Positions 33,136 through 42,397 of a DNA stretch of 64,000 nt are shown piece by piece. Made by a program: the position numbers and the translations under genes. The stretch covers positions 1 to 64,000 of IMG/VR virus record IMGVR_UViG_3300027749_000082; one strand, written 5' to 3'. Numbering within the stretch: the stretch's first letter is position 1; every line of letters begins with the position of its first letter. Origin of the DNA: a virus. The notes beneath the pieces were generated by a model. That model was not told the DNA's origin. It made no database searches and saw only the letters and a list, made by a program, of their open reading frames with translations.

Positions 33136-35243
33136 TAATTAAAGAGATTCAGTCCAGTGTATAATTGATTAGAAAGAATATTAGAAATAATCCCACCTGG
33201 TTGAGACCAATCTTCGTAAGAACTAATATTATTACTAAGGGTATTTGTAATATCGTTATAGTTTATAGTATTATTAGTTATTGTACCGTTAATAGTAGGG
33301 TTATGCTCATAAAAAAGATAATACTTACTAAGATCAACAACTGTTGCTCCTTCAGGTGTTACTAATCCCCAACCCCAAGTACTATTATAACTGCTTAGTT
33401 TATAAGTTCTAAGCGTATTATTAATTACAGTTGCACTTAAAGATGCTACGAAAGGCAAATATGTATTTAACCGTTTAAATACACCACTATACTTTTCAAA
33501 TGCTACAATATCAACCCCTGCTGTTATAGTATAATTAAGTGTTGATATTTCATTACCTAAATTAGAACCGTATATCTCACTATCTTGATAACCGTATGTT
33601 TTAAAATCATAATTATATAAGTCAGCAAAACCTTTTAGTCTATTAAAGTTTATTGAAAGTAAATCAACAAGTCTTCCTATATCTGCTGGGTAGAGATAAT
33701 TAGAACTATCATATTGAATATTATCATTACTACCTACCATCTTAATTAAAGATACTAAGCTTTGTATACCAGCATAATCTAATGTAGAGTTATTATCAAC
33801 GAAGTTTTGAATTTTTTCGTATGTTCGTTTACCTAATGTATCACCAATCGGTGAGGATAGATTACCAACAATACTACCCATAAAATCATCAAAGAGTATA
33901 GGATTGTCTAAAAATAATGGCTGCATAGCAATATCTTTGAATTGCTGTGTCATATCAATATCTTCCCCTTTCTTAGCTACATTATAATAGTTTTTTGAGT
34001 ATAGATTGAAGGTATTAGAGACACTAGTATTAGATCCACCTATTAATATATAAACATTTTTAAAAGCGTATGGTGCATAATATACATTACTACCAATTGT
34101 TATGGATGGTTGGCTAAGATCTACATAAATTGAACCTTTATAAAAATTACCGCTAATTAATGAAGATAGCGGTCCAAAGTTATTAATAATAGTTGTATAT
34201 TCGCCTAGATTATCTCCATTACTTAGAACTATAGTAGCATCTAAATCATCATTAATTAAAAGTGGTCCTGTTTTGTTTGTAAAATTGTTTGTATCTTTTA
34301 CTTTAACCACAAAACCTATTTTTGTATTGCCGAATTTATTATTACCTATTGGAAAAAGATTTGAAGTTTGACCTTCACTAGTTATACCGTTAGCATTTAT
34401 AGAGTAGTGGTCGTAACTTGTATTGGCTACTATAATAGCACTCATACCTACAGTTGATGTGTTAGCAAATTCTAACAATTCACCAGGTTGATAACCAAAA
34501 AATAGATTTACTTGTGATTTAGGTACATCGCTCTTAAAATATACATCTTGATAACCTGTTATACCGCAGAAAAATGCGTGGGTATCAGAAACATCTGTAT
34601 ATACTATATTAGTACCTGATAACTTACAGTAAAGCGGTGTAGTTGTTGTTTGAAAAGAAGATATTTCAAAAAAATCTGTTATACCGTTTAGACCAACTTC
34701 TTTAAGGTAAAAGGAAGAATATGGTTGTAAGTGACCATAAGCTTGTTTATCTAAACCTAATTCAAAATAATTATCATCACACCCGGAGCAAAAAGCTACA
34801 ATTGTCTTATTATCTGTAGCATCAACTAAGTGTTGATAAGAAACAGAATTAGTAATGTGTATAGGTGATAATAATTGCCCGGAAATTAAAGTATAATTTA
34901 TAGGGGTACTAACTTGTAAATTAATACTATTAGGTACAAAATCATACACATCCACCATTTGGAAGTAACTATTTACATAACACTGACCATCACCTGTATA
35001 TAAAGAACACGTAACTTTATAATTACCAGCAGTTGTATATGCATGGTTAGCAGTAACTGCCTCCATAATTGAACCATCCCCAAAATCCCAAACAACCCGG
35101 TGCGTAGAAAATATATGATCTGTTGTTTCTAATCTAGGTATAAAAGTAAAGGTGGCAAATGGCAGCGTATAACTCAGTGTATTTAGTACTCCTGTATAGT
35201 TATAAGTGTCAAAATAAGCGTAAACAGTATTAATATTACTCAT
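33135..35243 (-). CDS. Large baseplate-associated protein with PKD domain
   Basis: 702 residues from the ATG at 35243; a TTG two codons earlier is in frame but ATG is preferred. A PKD domain at about residues 45-105 has the signature VVWDFGDGS, HAYTTAGNYKVTCSLY. The following part is beta-rich; a helical segment near 440-560 (DIGRLVDLLSINFNRLKGFADLY) could be a wedge-binding region. Located immediately after gp6 with an 8-nt overlap, so likely built into the baseplate periphery. Function beyond a structural role is unknown. Confidence 0.7.
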   Translation of the reverse strand: MSNINTVYAYFDTYNYTGVLNTLSYTLPFATFTFIPRLETTDHIFSTHRVVWDFGDGSIMEAVTANHAYTTAGNYKVTCSLYTGDGQCYVNSYFQMVDVYDFVPNSINLQVSTPINYTLISGQLLSPIHITNSVSYQHLVDATDNKTIVAFCSGCDDNYFELGLDKQAYGHLQPYSSFYLKEVGLNGITDFFEISSFQTTTTPLYCKLSGTNIVYTDVSDTHAFFCGITGYQDVYFKSDVPKSQVNLFFGYQPGELLEFANTSTVGMSAIIVANTSYDHYSINANGITSEGQTSNLFPIGNNKFGNTKIGFVVKVKDTNNFTNKTGPLLINDDLDATIVLSNGDNLGEYTTIINNFGPLSSLISGNFYKGSIYVDLSQPSITIGSNVYYAPYAFKNVYILIGGSNTSVSNTFNLYSKNYYNVAKKGEDIDMTQQFKDIAMQPLFLDNPILFDDFMGSIVGNLSSPIGDTLGKRTYEKIQNFVDNNSTLDYAGIQSLVSLIKMVGSNDNIQYDSSNYLYPADIGRLVDLLSINFNRLKGFADLYNYDFKTYGYQDSEIYGSNLGNEISTLNYTITAGVDIVAFEKYSGVFKRLNTYLPFVASLSATVINNTLRTYKLSSYNSTWGWGLVTPEGATVVDLSKYYLFYEHNPTINGTITNNTINYNDITNTLSNNISSYEDWSQPGGIISNILSNQLYTGLNLFN

Positions 35244-37041
35244 CTTCAATAATTATTTTATTAGTAAGGTTAGATATTTCGTAAAAATACGCGTACATAA
35301 AGCTTTCTAACGTATAATTTTGCGATACAAAAGTTACATCATCTGTTTCATATAATGGATTCCATACTACATAATTAATTTGTGAAGATTCATACCCTGT
35401 ATCAACACGTCTAGTAAGGATTCGCTTAACACCAATAATATTGAGTATATCGTTTGTTATTTGATTAAGATTAATAGTATCACCTAACTGTATATTAGAA
35501 AAATATGTATTAAATATACTTAAGATCTGACCTTTTAAAGAGGCACTATTAACCCGGGTATTAATATCACGCTTTATTACAAGATATGTATGATCTTTTA
35601 ACGCTACCGATTCTAACTCTCCTGCAACTTGTAATCCAAAGCTAAAAGCTTTATAAACAGGATCCATACACACTATTGATTGTGTAATATCTTTCTTTAA
35701 ATTACACTCATTAGTTAATAACTGCTTTTGAGAAGCATTTAAGTAGTTTGGTGTACGTTCATTTAATATAGTTGATATTTTAGGTACAGTAAACACATAT
35801 ACACTATTAAAGTTTGTTGATGGTGCAAAGAACACCTGATTAAACAATACTCTACAATCTTCATTAGGTCTATTAAGTCCTATTTTATAAAAATATGCAA
35901 GATAGTTTGTTGTAAATTCTTCATTAGACAGAATATTTACAGACTTAATAATATTATTATAGTTTTTAGCAATAAAAGCTTTGTAATCACCTTGAGTTAC
36001 TAATCTATCTTGTGTAGTAAACATTTTAGGTGCATTTTGCTTTATCTGATCTACAGTTTCAGCATCAGCAATAGGAGATGACTTACTGCTATTATTAGGA
36101 AATAAGTGTGGTAGATCGGTACCTACTACTAATCTAGTACCACTATCATAAAGGTACTGTGATATATCAATAAATGATGCTGAACTATATAAATTAATTT
36201 TTTGCTTGTTAAGAACACCAGCACTTATCTCACCAGTAGCACCATCTGATAAAACGTAAAATATTTTTACTTGCTCACCTATTTGAGGCGCTTTACCTGT
36301 AACACCATTACCAAATTTAAATTCGTAATTACCGTTTTCGTTTAATCGTTTTTCATACCTTCTTGCATCAGATGATTCAAGATATAGTGATGATGTTTCT
36401 TTCCATTCGTACCACTTGCTATCATTATTGCTAAGTATAAAGACAGAAAAACTATTATCTGCTATAAAGCTCGTGCCATTAACACCTACTGTATTAACAA
36501 GTATATATGTCTCAAAAGTTTCACCTGTACTAATATATGTTGGAGCTTCAATAATAGATCCCTGCATTAGTGTACTATTATTAATATATAAAGTTTCTGT
36601 ATTAGTTGTTGTTTTTTCAAACGAAATATCAGATATTAGTGTATAAGGTATACCGTTTGCATTAATAAAAGAAAAGCGAGGTAATAAATAACTACTTTGC
36701 GCAAGACCGCTATCTGCAGATAAGCTCAAAGTAACAAGAGATGTTTGTTGTCCTAGTGGCTTATAACCAAGTAGAGAGACAAGCTTATTAACATTTTCAT
36801 AGAGTGATGCTGTGGTAAAATTACTTTCAGTTGATGTACTATTTAAATAAAATAGTAATACATGATACATATAAGCCACAACATCAATAAAAGCATTAAT
36901 ATTAGAACCTTCAAAGTTTTGATCTCTAAAAACTTGGCTTTCATTTAATCTAGCTATGATTAAGTTCTTAAGAGTTTCAGCCTCAAACGCTGTGTAAGCG
37001 TCTTTAGGTAAGTTAAATTCTGTAAAGTTATTAATATTCAT
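35236..37041 (-). CDS. gp6: Baseplate wedge protein (T4 gp6-like)
   Basis: 601 residues, ATG at 37041, overlapping gp25 by 4 nt. Gp6/J family features: an N-terminal LIIARLNESQVFRDQNFEGSNINAFIDVVAYMYHVLLFYLN helix region, YENVNKLVSLLGYKPLGQQTS, then the beta domain with RRYEKRLNENGNYEFKFGNGVTGKAPQIGEQVKIFY, and a C-terminal part with IVCMDPVYKAF. T4 gp6 has 660 residues and forms the ring that holds the wedges. The gp25-gp6 pairing, here in tandem, is the usual order in contractile tails. Confidence 0.88.
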   Translation of the reverse strand: MNINNFTEFNLPKDAYTAFEAETLKNLIIARLNESQVFRDQNFEGSNINAFIDVVAYMYHVLLFYLNSTSTESNFTTASLYENVNKLVSLLGYKPLGQQTSLVTLSLSADSGLAQSSYLLPRFSFINANGIPYTLISDISFEKTTTNTETLYINNSTLMQGSIIEAPTYISTGETFETYILVNTVGVNGTSFIADNSFSVFILSNNDSKWYEWKETSSLYLESSDARRYEKRLNENGNYEFKFGNGVTGKAPQIGEQVKIFYVLSDGATGEISAGVLNKQKINLYSSASFIDISQYLYDSGTRLVVGTDLPHLFPNNSSKSSPIADAETVDQIKQNAPKMFTTQDRLVTQGDYKAFIAKNYNNIIKSVNILSNEEFTTNYLAYFYKIGLNRPNEDCRVLFNQVFFAPSTNFNSVYVFTVPKISTILNERTPNYLNASQKQLLTNECNLKKDITQSIVCMDPVYKAFSFGLQVAGELESVALKDHTYLVIKRDINTRVNSASLKGQILSIFNTYFSNIQLGDTINLNQITNDILNIIGVKRILTRRVDTGYESSQINYVVWNPLYETDDVTFVSQNYTLESFMYAYFYEISNLTNKIIIEDE

Positions 37042-37523
37042 ACGAAAGTGTAGCCATCAGTATTTAAGACACCCTTTAAGCTTAGCCCCTGTATATTGAG
37101 CGACGGTATAGATAAACTTATAGTTATATTATATTGCTGTTCATCAATATTAGCGAGTACTTCTAACATATCAATTTGAACACGTGGCTCAAAGCTTGTC
37201 AACCCCTCATGTAGGTCGGTACCCAGAAAAAAGGCACGACTTTCTGATATTGTCTCAAATAAATACCCTCGTAAATCTAATCCAAACTTAGGATTAAGTA
37301 GCTTCTCACCGGGTGATGTTGTAAGAATATTTTTAATAGCATTAATTACAGACCCACTATCATAAATTGGCTTTAAATCATTTTTTTCACTAGTTTTATG
37401 CAACTGTGGATTATCTGTAAATTGAGGTATTAAGTCAAAACCAATATCCTTATATAGATATCCATCGTTAACAGATGTATCTAAAGGAGTTACGGGTCTC
37501 TGAACGTTTAACTTAATTGCCAT
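37038..37523 (-). CDS. gp25: Baseplate wedge protein (T4 gp25-like)
   Basis: 161 residues, ATG at 37523. Gp25 family pattern: NAIKNILTTSPGEKLLNPKFGLDLRGYLFE, and the signature FEPRVQIDMLEV (Glu-Pro-Arg), ending in strands. It attaches the baseplate wedge to the tail sheath, and has lysozyme-like ancestry in other phages without activity. T4 gp25 is 132 residues; here the N-terminus is longer. Overlaps gp6 and the upstream small gene. Confidence 0.9.
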   Translation of the reverse strand: MAIKLNVQRPVTPLDTSVNDGYLYKDIGFDLIPQFTDNPQLHKTSEKNDLKPIYDSGSVINAIKNILTTSPGEKLLNPKFGLDLRGYLFETISESRAFFLGTDLHEGLTSFEPRVQIDMLEVLANIDEQQYNITISLSIPSLNIQGLSLKGVLNTDGYTFV

Positions 37524-37698
37524 ATTGTTGTATTAACTGTTCGTAAGTTTCAGTAAAAGTTTCTTTTTTTTCTTCATCTTCTGCATTTATACGAAGAGCT
37601 ACTAAGTACTTTTTTGCTTTTTCGATAGAGTCAGAACAGCCTACCTTTTTACCTGTTTTTTTCAAATAAACACACTTACCAACTCTTTTATAAGGCAT
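37513..37698 (-). CDS. Small basic protein
   Basis: 61 residues from the internal ATG at 37698, starting MPYKRVGKCVYLKKTGKKVG. A longer reading from 37734 exists, but the MPYKRVG start matches a small basic protein pattern I know from other environmental phages. Lys-rich N-terminus, Glu-rich C-terminus. Overlaps gp25 by 11 nt. Function unknown. Confidence 0.55.
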   Translation of the reverse strand: MPYKRVGKCVYLKKTGKKVGCSDSIEKAKKYLVALRINAEDEEKKETFTETYEQLIQQYGN

Positions 37699-37731
37699 AT
37701 CATTATTTAATGTCGAAATATTTAATCCGAG

Positions 37732-37739
37732 CATAAATA
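37732..37739 (+). promoter_or_regulatory. Late-type promoter box CATAAATA
   Basis: Plus-strand box 5 nt before the ATG at 37745. Confidence 0.55.
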
Positions 37740-37744
37740 GATAT

Positions 37745-38329
37745 ATGGCAAAAAAGTATTTAATGCTCGTCGAAGACTATATGAAGCGATTTGAACGTGG
37801 TGGATTCCTCGTAGGTGACATCTTTGAATTTAATAAGAATTTTAAAACAGAAGATGAGTATAAGAGTCTCGGTCAAAACGTAAAAGACATGATCGACGAA
37901 ATGCTTGATTCAGGATTAAACATCCGTGTTGTTGGTATTAAAGACAATACAGGTGCAAGATTTCCTGGTAGTAATCAATCTTCATCTAATGATGTTGAAT
38001 TATCATTAGCATTAGATAACACAGGTGGTAGATTTACGCATTATGTATCTGTTTCACCTAGCTTAGGTCAACCTGGCGACTCTGGTTATCCAGGACTTAC
38101 ACCAATACCTGATGAAGTTAAGCGAAAGGATAAAGTTAACATTAAACCAAAAGAAATGGAAAAGAGTAACAATAACTCTAACAAGTCTGATAGAGGTGAT
38201 GGTAAATTATCCGATACAGAAAGAACTTTAACATGTAAAAATACAGTTCTACCACATAAATCTACCTCACCTTCTCCAGCTGTAGCTTCACAGACACACC
38301 ATTACTTGAAGGATTTAGCTAAAGCTTAA
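37745..38329 (+). CDS. Unknown late protein
   Basis: 194 residues, ATG at 37745. The first 110 residues look like a compact alpha/beta domain (FERGGFLVGDIFEFNKNF, NVKDMIDEMLDSGLNIRVVGI), followed by a hydrophilic Ser/Asn/Lys tail (residues 125-170) and a short ending helix. Not recognised. It has a late-type box 5 nt upstream and converges with the clamp-loader gene, overlapping it by 4 nt. A plus-strand singleton between minus-strand genes. Confidence 0.7.
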   Translation: MAKKYLMLVEDYMKRFERGGFLVGDIFEFNKNFKTEDEYKSLGQNVKDMIDEMLDSGLNIRVVGIKDNTGARFPGSNQSSSNDVELSLALDNTGGRFTHYVSVSPSLGQPGDSGYPGLTPIPDEVKRKDKVNIKPKEMEKSNNNSNKSDRGDGKLSDTERTLTCKNTVLPHKSTSPSPAVASQTHHYLKDLAKA

Positions 38330-39258
38330 GCGATACGCTCAAGCATAATCCAACAAGCAAAAGAACAAATTTCTTTGTCTAAGACAAAGACAATTTTATA
38401 GAGATGATCAGCAATAACCGCTATCATCTCTTTCTTTTTGTTATCAGCTACAGGCGCTGTATAGATATAGTTAAGAAAACTACGAAGTAAGCTATCATAG
38501 TCGTTATAAAACCTATCTTCATTCTCAATAAGGTACTTTCTCAACGAAATCGTGTCTTTTTCTTTGATCTTCGTGAAGATAGTATCAAGAAGCTCGGTAT
38601 CAACGCTAATATTAGTAATACAGAGGACGTTGTGAATACAGTTCTTTTGAATTTCATTAATTGTTTTTCTTAAATCGGGGAAATTAGCTCTTACAAGTTC
38701 TACAAACTTTTTCTTTTGAATATCATCTACTTCTATACTCTCTAACTTGAGAATATTGTAACATCTCTTAACAGCATCCTCAATAGTAGGTTTAATATCA
38801 AGAGACTGACATCTAGACTGCAAAGCAGGTATAATCTTATGTTTATGGTTAGCAGTAAGTATAAATCGTGTATACTTAGCAAATGACTCCATAGTATTAC
38901 GTAGAGCTGCTTGTGCGTTAGCTGTTAGGAAATCCGACTCATCTAAGACAACAACCTTAACCTTACCATCAAACGATTTAGTTTGTGAGAAATTAGTTAC
39001 TTTATGACGAATAGTATCAATACCAGTTTCATCAGAGGCGTTAATATATAAAAAATCGCAACCGAGAATTTCATTTACAATAATACGAGCTGCTGTAGTT
39101 TTACCAGTACCGGGAGTACCCACAAATAGTAAATTAGGAATCTCATCTTTAAAACTACCTATAATATCTCGATTTCTATCAGAAAGAATTAAATCATCGA
39201 GCTTAGTTGGTCTATACTTTTCACACCATAGTGCGTTTAAATTTAGCGTTGTACTCAT
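38326..39258 (-). CDS. gp44: Clamp loader large subunit (T4 gp44-like, RFC family)
   Basis: 310 residues, ATG at 39258. AAA+ ATPase: WCEKYRPTKLDDL box, Walker A TPGTGKTT with Lys53, Walker B VVVLDESD with Asp106, arginine-finger SRC with Arg149, and the C-terminal collar helices. T4 gp44 is 319 residues; four copies with gp62 load the gp45 clamp. In T4, genes 45-44-62 are adjacent; here gp44 is about 30 kb from gp45 on the opposite strand, next to dUTPase. It lies 6 nt after dUTPase, presumably in the same transcript. No gp62 was recognised. Confidence 0.93.
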   Translation of the reverse strand: MSTTLNLNALWCEKYRPTKLDDLILSDRNRDIIGSFKDEIPNLLFVGTPGTGKTTAARIIVNEILGCDFLYINASDETGIDTIRHKVTNFSQTKSFDGKVKVVVLDESDFLTANAQAALRNTMESFAKYTRFILTANHKHKIIPALQSRCQSLDIKPTIEDAVKRCYNILKLESIEVDDIQKKKFVELVRANFPDLRKTINEIQKNCIHNVLCITNISVDTELLDTIFTKIKEKDTISLRKYLIENEDRFYNDYDSLLRSFLNYIYTAPVADNKKKEMIAVIADHLYKIVFVLDKEICSFACWIMLERIA

Positions 39259-39264
39259 ATTATA

Positions 39265-39696
39265 TTAGTTACCAGAAGAGCCAAAGCCCTTATCACCTCT
39301 AATACTATCCTCAATCTCACCCTCTTCAATCAAAGTATTGTAATTTTTATATACTACAAACTGTGCAATTCGATCTCCTGCTTTAACCTCATAGTCTATA
39401 TCTGTGTTATTAATAAGCTTAATACCACAATTTCCACGATATTGCTCATCAACTACACCTTGAAACGCTGTGATTCCTTTTGCAAATCCCATACCGCTTC
39501 TGCTTTGGATCTGAAACCAAAACCCCGGTGTAATATAAGCAAGAGTAAGACCTACATCAACAACAGCACTACCACGTGCTGGAATTACCTTGTTTTCCAC
39601 TGCTGACACATCGTATCCCGTATCGGAAGCATTATTCTTAGTAGGTAGCTTAGCATCTTGGTGAACACGCTTAAAACGTAATATAACATCATTCAT
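39265..39696 (-). CDS. dut: dUTP diphosphatase (trimeric dUTPase)
   Basis: 143 residues, ATG at 39696. All five motifs are present: ASDTGYDVSA, VVDVGLTLAY, QSRSGMGFAKGIT, GVVDEQYRGNCGIKL, GDRIAQFVV and the C-terminal RGDKGFGSSG glycine-rich loop. It hydrolyses dUTP to dUMP, keeping uracil out of DNA and feeding dTMP synthesis. Normal length for the homotrimeric family. Preceded by a sigma70-like promoter whose start point would fall on the ATG. Confidence 0.95.
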   Translation of the reverse strand: MNDVILRFKRVHQDAKLPTKNNASDTGYDVSAVENKVIPARGSAVVDVGLTLAYITPGFWFQIQSRSGMGFAKGITAFQGVVDEQYRGNCGIKLINNTDIDYEVKAGDRIAQFVVYKNYNTLIEEGEIEDSIRGDKGFGSSGN

Positions 39697-39702
39697 ACTA
39701 TG

Positions 39703-39730
39703 ATTATAACCATTGATAAACCTAAATCAA
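39703..39730 (-). promoter_or_regulatory. Sigma70-like promoter for dut-gp44
   Basis: On the minus strand, TTGATT (39730-39725), 16-nt spacer, TATAAT (39708-39703). A start 7 nt past the -10 falls at 39696, the A of the dUTPase ATG, predicting a leaderless early message. Confidence 0.55.
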
Positions 39731-39746
39731 GATTAAATACATAATA

Positions 39747-40190
39747 ATGGAAGAAAATCTAGACAATATTGTAGGTGATATAATTACACAATTAAAAGGT
39801 ACTACAGCATTGGCTAGAAAAGAGCCGGAGGATGAGCTAACAAAAGAAAAATTAGAGGAATTTATTATTAAAAACTCTGGCAGACTTATTAATAAGTCAC
39901 TTAATATAATTGATGAGGTTCAAGCTTATATTTCTTCAGCACCTGATGCTAAAGATGTAGCTGCTTTTGCTGAATTACTTAAAGCATCTTCTGCTAGTAT
40001 GGAATCACTTAATAAGATCTATATTTCACTTGAGAAGAACAAGACTACAAAGGATATTAAGCAGATGGACCTTGATTCGAGGGAAAAGATTAATACTCAG
40101 GATAATATAACACACCTTTTATCTCGTAAAGAGATCATGAAAGAGTTAATGAATAAAGCTGATAAGGCTGATACTACTATTACGGTGTAA
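39747..40190 (+). CDS. gp16: Probable terminase small subunit (gp16-like)
   Basis: 147 residues, ATG at 39747. Helical throughout. The order SGRLINKSLNIIDEVQAYISSAPDAKDVAAFAELLKASSASMESLNKIYISLEK followed by KQMDLDSREK follows the pattern of T4-type gp16 (a helix, DxxxFAxL, then a helical hairpin and charged linker). T4 gp16 has 164 residues. Small terminase recognises DNA and stimulates gp17. In T4 it is next to gp17; here it lies 13 kb away and on the other strand. The assignment is moderate because gp16 proteins diverge quickly. Preceded by a weak TTAAATA box. Confidence 0.5.
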   Translation: MEENLDNIVGDIITQLKGTTALARKEPEDELTKEKLEEFIIKNSGRLINKSLNIIDEVQAYISSAPDAKDVAAFAELLKASSASMESLNKIYISLEKNKTTKDIKQMDLDSREKINTQDNITHLLSRKEIMKELMNKADKADTTITV

Positions 40191-42351
40191 GTCTTATATG
40201 ACCATCATTATGTTCAATTGACCCGAAATATGCAGCTGCACCACCCCAACCTGAAGTTATAGGCCACCTATTAAGATCGTATACTTTAATATACTTATCT
40301 CGTCTTACTAAGTAGTTTATAATTTTAAGAGCAGCATCTGTATTAAAATAAGGATCAAGTAGCTGTGCATCGGTAAGCGGTTGACCATTGTTTAAATTAT
40401 AAGCGAGACTTTTACCATCTAAATATGATAATTGGAATAACCCTTTCGAATTACCATGATCACCTGTTGCTGTATTTTTAAAACCTGACTCTTGTTCGCA
40501 TAATCTCATAAAGAAAGCTGACCACTCAGTCACAGTACCGTTAGATATACCATAAGCATCACCATCTAGCGGTTTTGATGTAAACGCAGGGAATGATGGT
40601 ATTCTTTGCTCAATATATGATTTAAGTTGCTGTTTATTAACTTCACCTGTATTACTTTTATTTAAATCAGCAATTGTACCAATAACAAACTCAATTGTAC
40701 AAGTTGTTTTACTTGGACATGCATACTGTTCATATACACTTACTTTACCATTATCTGGATCATCGAGAATATAAGGACTACCAGTTGTTACAGGTTCTTT
40801 CCCAAATATCGCTTTAAAAGTAGGTATAGTAAAATAAACACCAGGTCCTGTGCTTTCATCTGGAGGGAGATCAAATACCTTTACAACAATAGCATTACCA
40901 CCGTTATCAGGTTTAACTCTAGCATACACACGCTTATCAGAATCACCTGTATTACTTATATACTGCTCTAATTCTCCTTCACCATACGAAAATCCACCAC
41001 TTGAAGTAAAGTAAGCTTTAAGTATAGCAGGATCTATAGCAATTCCAAGATTAAATTTATTATTTTCAAACTTAATTAAATCAACACTAGTAGTATAACC
41101 TTGCGCTTTTAATTGTTTATAAAATTCCCAACTTGAAGGTCCTGTCTTATATTGATCATTATCCCCCTTTTTATCCTTACGTTGCGCTTTTATTAACCCA
41201 TGCTGTGTATCACTACTATTTGATTTATTACTGTAGAATGTTGTACCGGCTAAATGACCTCCATAAATCATTATATTATTTTTTGTAGATGATGGAGAAC
41301 CATCTGTAACAAACGGTATAGGGTTAGTAATAGCTACATAATTATCTAAAGGTTGAATAAGTGTTGGATTTCTGTTACCGATACCTCCATAATCTAAATT
41401 ATCTGCATTACTACCACCAGAATTTGATGGTGATTGCCCAAATAGTGTTCTTTGAAACATACCTGATGTAGGGTTAGAGCTATTAACAGTATCCGGTATC
41501 CCAGATCTAGATACATTTTCAAGATTCTGTTTAGGGTCGTAAGGATTATATCTATAATCGTGTTGATAATCTCTAAAGCAATCACCTAATTCCGCCGCTG
41601 TTTCAGCTAAAATGTCAGCAGCTATCTTATTTAAAGTTATATGTGAAGCGTAATCTGGCGTATATCTATAACCTGCTGTATTAAGCCTCATAGAAGACCC
41701 ATCATGTGCAAGATTCTCGAGAGTTGTTTTATTAGCAGTATCTACCATTGATGTCTGCGTCTCAGACCACGCTTGTAGTGCTAGTGTTTTTAAATTAACT
41801 ATACTCTTTTGAAATAGTTCAGGTATCTTATTAAAGAGTGTAGCATCAATACCACCTGTAAACATAGCAGTATTATCTTTCATGCTACCTACAGCAAAAA
41901 CAGAGTTCTCGTTTGAAAAAATAGATCCTTGTGATAACTTACTAATAGAGCTTGAAGTTCTTCCAAACGGATTGCAGGGAGATGTTAAACAATCATTAGC
42001 ATTTCTAATTGAGCGTGCTAGTGATGTATTTAAACCATTTAAATTTGCAAATGTATAATTAATGTATGATATTTGTTCTGCAAAAATAGGATATGTTTCC
42101 ATTTTTTGCCTATAAAATTTCTTTGTAGGTATATCTATACTTGCACCACTTAATACAAAAGTAGTCACGAATGCATTAAGTGCATCTTTATTACCATTGA
42201 TAGCCTGATTAAAATTTATAGCTAAATCAAAATCTAATGCGAGAGCAGGATCGTCTAAGTGCTCGCAATAGGGTGATTGATACTTAATAAACTCTCGAGA
42301 AATCGCATAACCAAAAAGTTTAGCGTGTAAATTATGTGAGTATATTACCAT
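40180..42351 (-). CDS. Tail-associated protein with lytic transglycosylase (SLT) domain
   Basis: 723 residues, ATG at 42351. The C-terminal 120 residues form a goose-type/SLT lytic transglycosylase: FFMRLCEQESGFKN with the catalytic Glu621, then GDHGNSKGLFQLSYL, and helices with ALKIINYLVRRDKYI. The N-terminal 600 residues are of unknown fold, with a Thr/Asn-rich middle and an LGIAIDPAILKAYF segment. It corresponds in position to the T4 gp5 hub lysozyme, encoded next to the hub gene at 42398. It probably cuts peptidoglycan when the tail tip enters the host. Box GATAAATA 6 nt upstream. Confidence 0.78.
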   Translation of the reverse strand: MVIYSHNLHAKLFGYAISREFIKYQSPYCEHLDDPALALDFDLAINFNQAINGNKDALNAFVTTFVLSGASIDIPTKKFYRQKMETYPIFAEQISYINYTFANLNGLNTSLARSIRNANDCLTSPCNPFGRTSSSISKLSQGSIFSNENSVFAVGSMKDNTAMFTGGIDATLFNKIPELFQKSIVNLKTLALQAWSETQTSMVDTANKTTLENLAHDGSSMRLNTAGYRYTPDYASHITLNKIAADILAETAAELGDCFRDYQHDYRYNPYDPKQNLENVSRSGIPDTVNSSNPTSGMFQRTLFGQSPSNSGGSNADNLDYGGIGNRNPTLIQPLDNYVAITNPIPFVTDGSPSSTKNNIMIYGGHLAGTTFYSNKSNSSDTQHGLIKAQRKDKKGDNDQYKTGPSSWEFYKQLKAQGYTTSVDLIKFENNKFNLGIAIDPAILKAYFTSSGGFSYGEGELEQYISNTGDSDKRVYARVKPDNGGNAIVVKVFDLPPDESTGPGVYFTIPTFKAIFGKEPVTTGSPYILDDPDNGKVSVYEQYACPSKTTCTIEFVIGTIADLNKSNTGEVNKQQLKSYIEQRIPSFPAFTSKPLDGDAYGISNGTVTEWSAFFMRLCEQESGFKNTATGDHGNSKGLFQLSYLDGKSLAYNLNNGQPLTDAQLLDPYFNTDAALKIINYLVRRDKYIKVYDLNRWPITSGWGGAAAYFGSIEHNDGHIRLTP

Positions 42352-42357
42352 TGTAAT

Positions 42358-42365
42358 TATTTATC
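42358..42365 (-). promoter_or_regulatory. Late-type promoter box GATAAATA
   Basis: Minus-strand box 6 nt before the ATG at 42351. Confidence 0.45.
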
Positions 42366-42397
42366 GTGTAATCCTAAGAACTAATTAATTAATACAA

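Noticed and set aside
38324-38344. Imperfect hairpin at convergent gene ends as a terminator
   Set aside because: One mismatch, mostly within coding sequence, no T-run.
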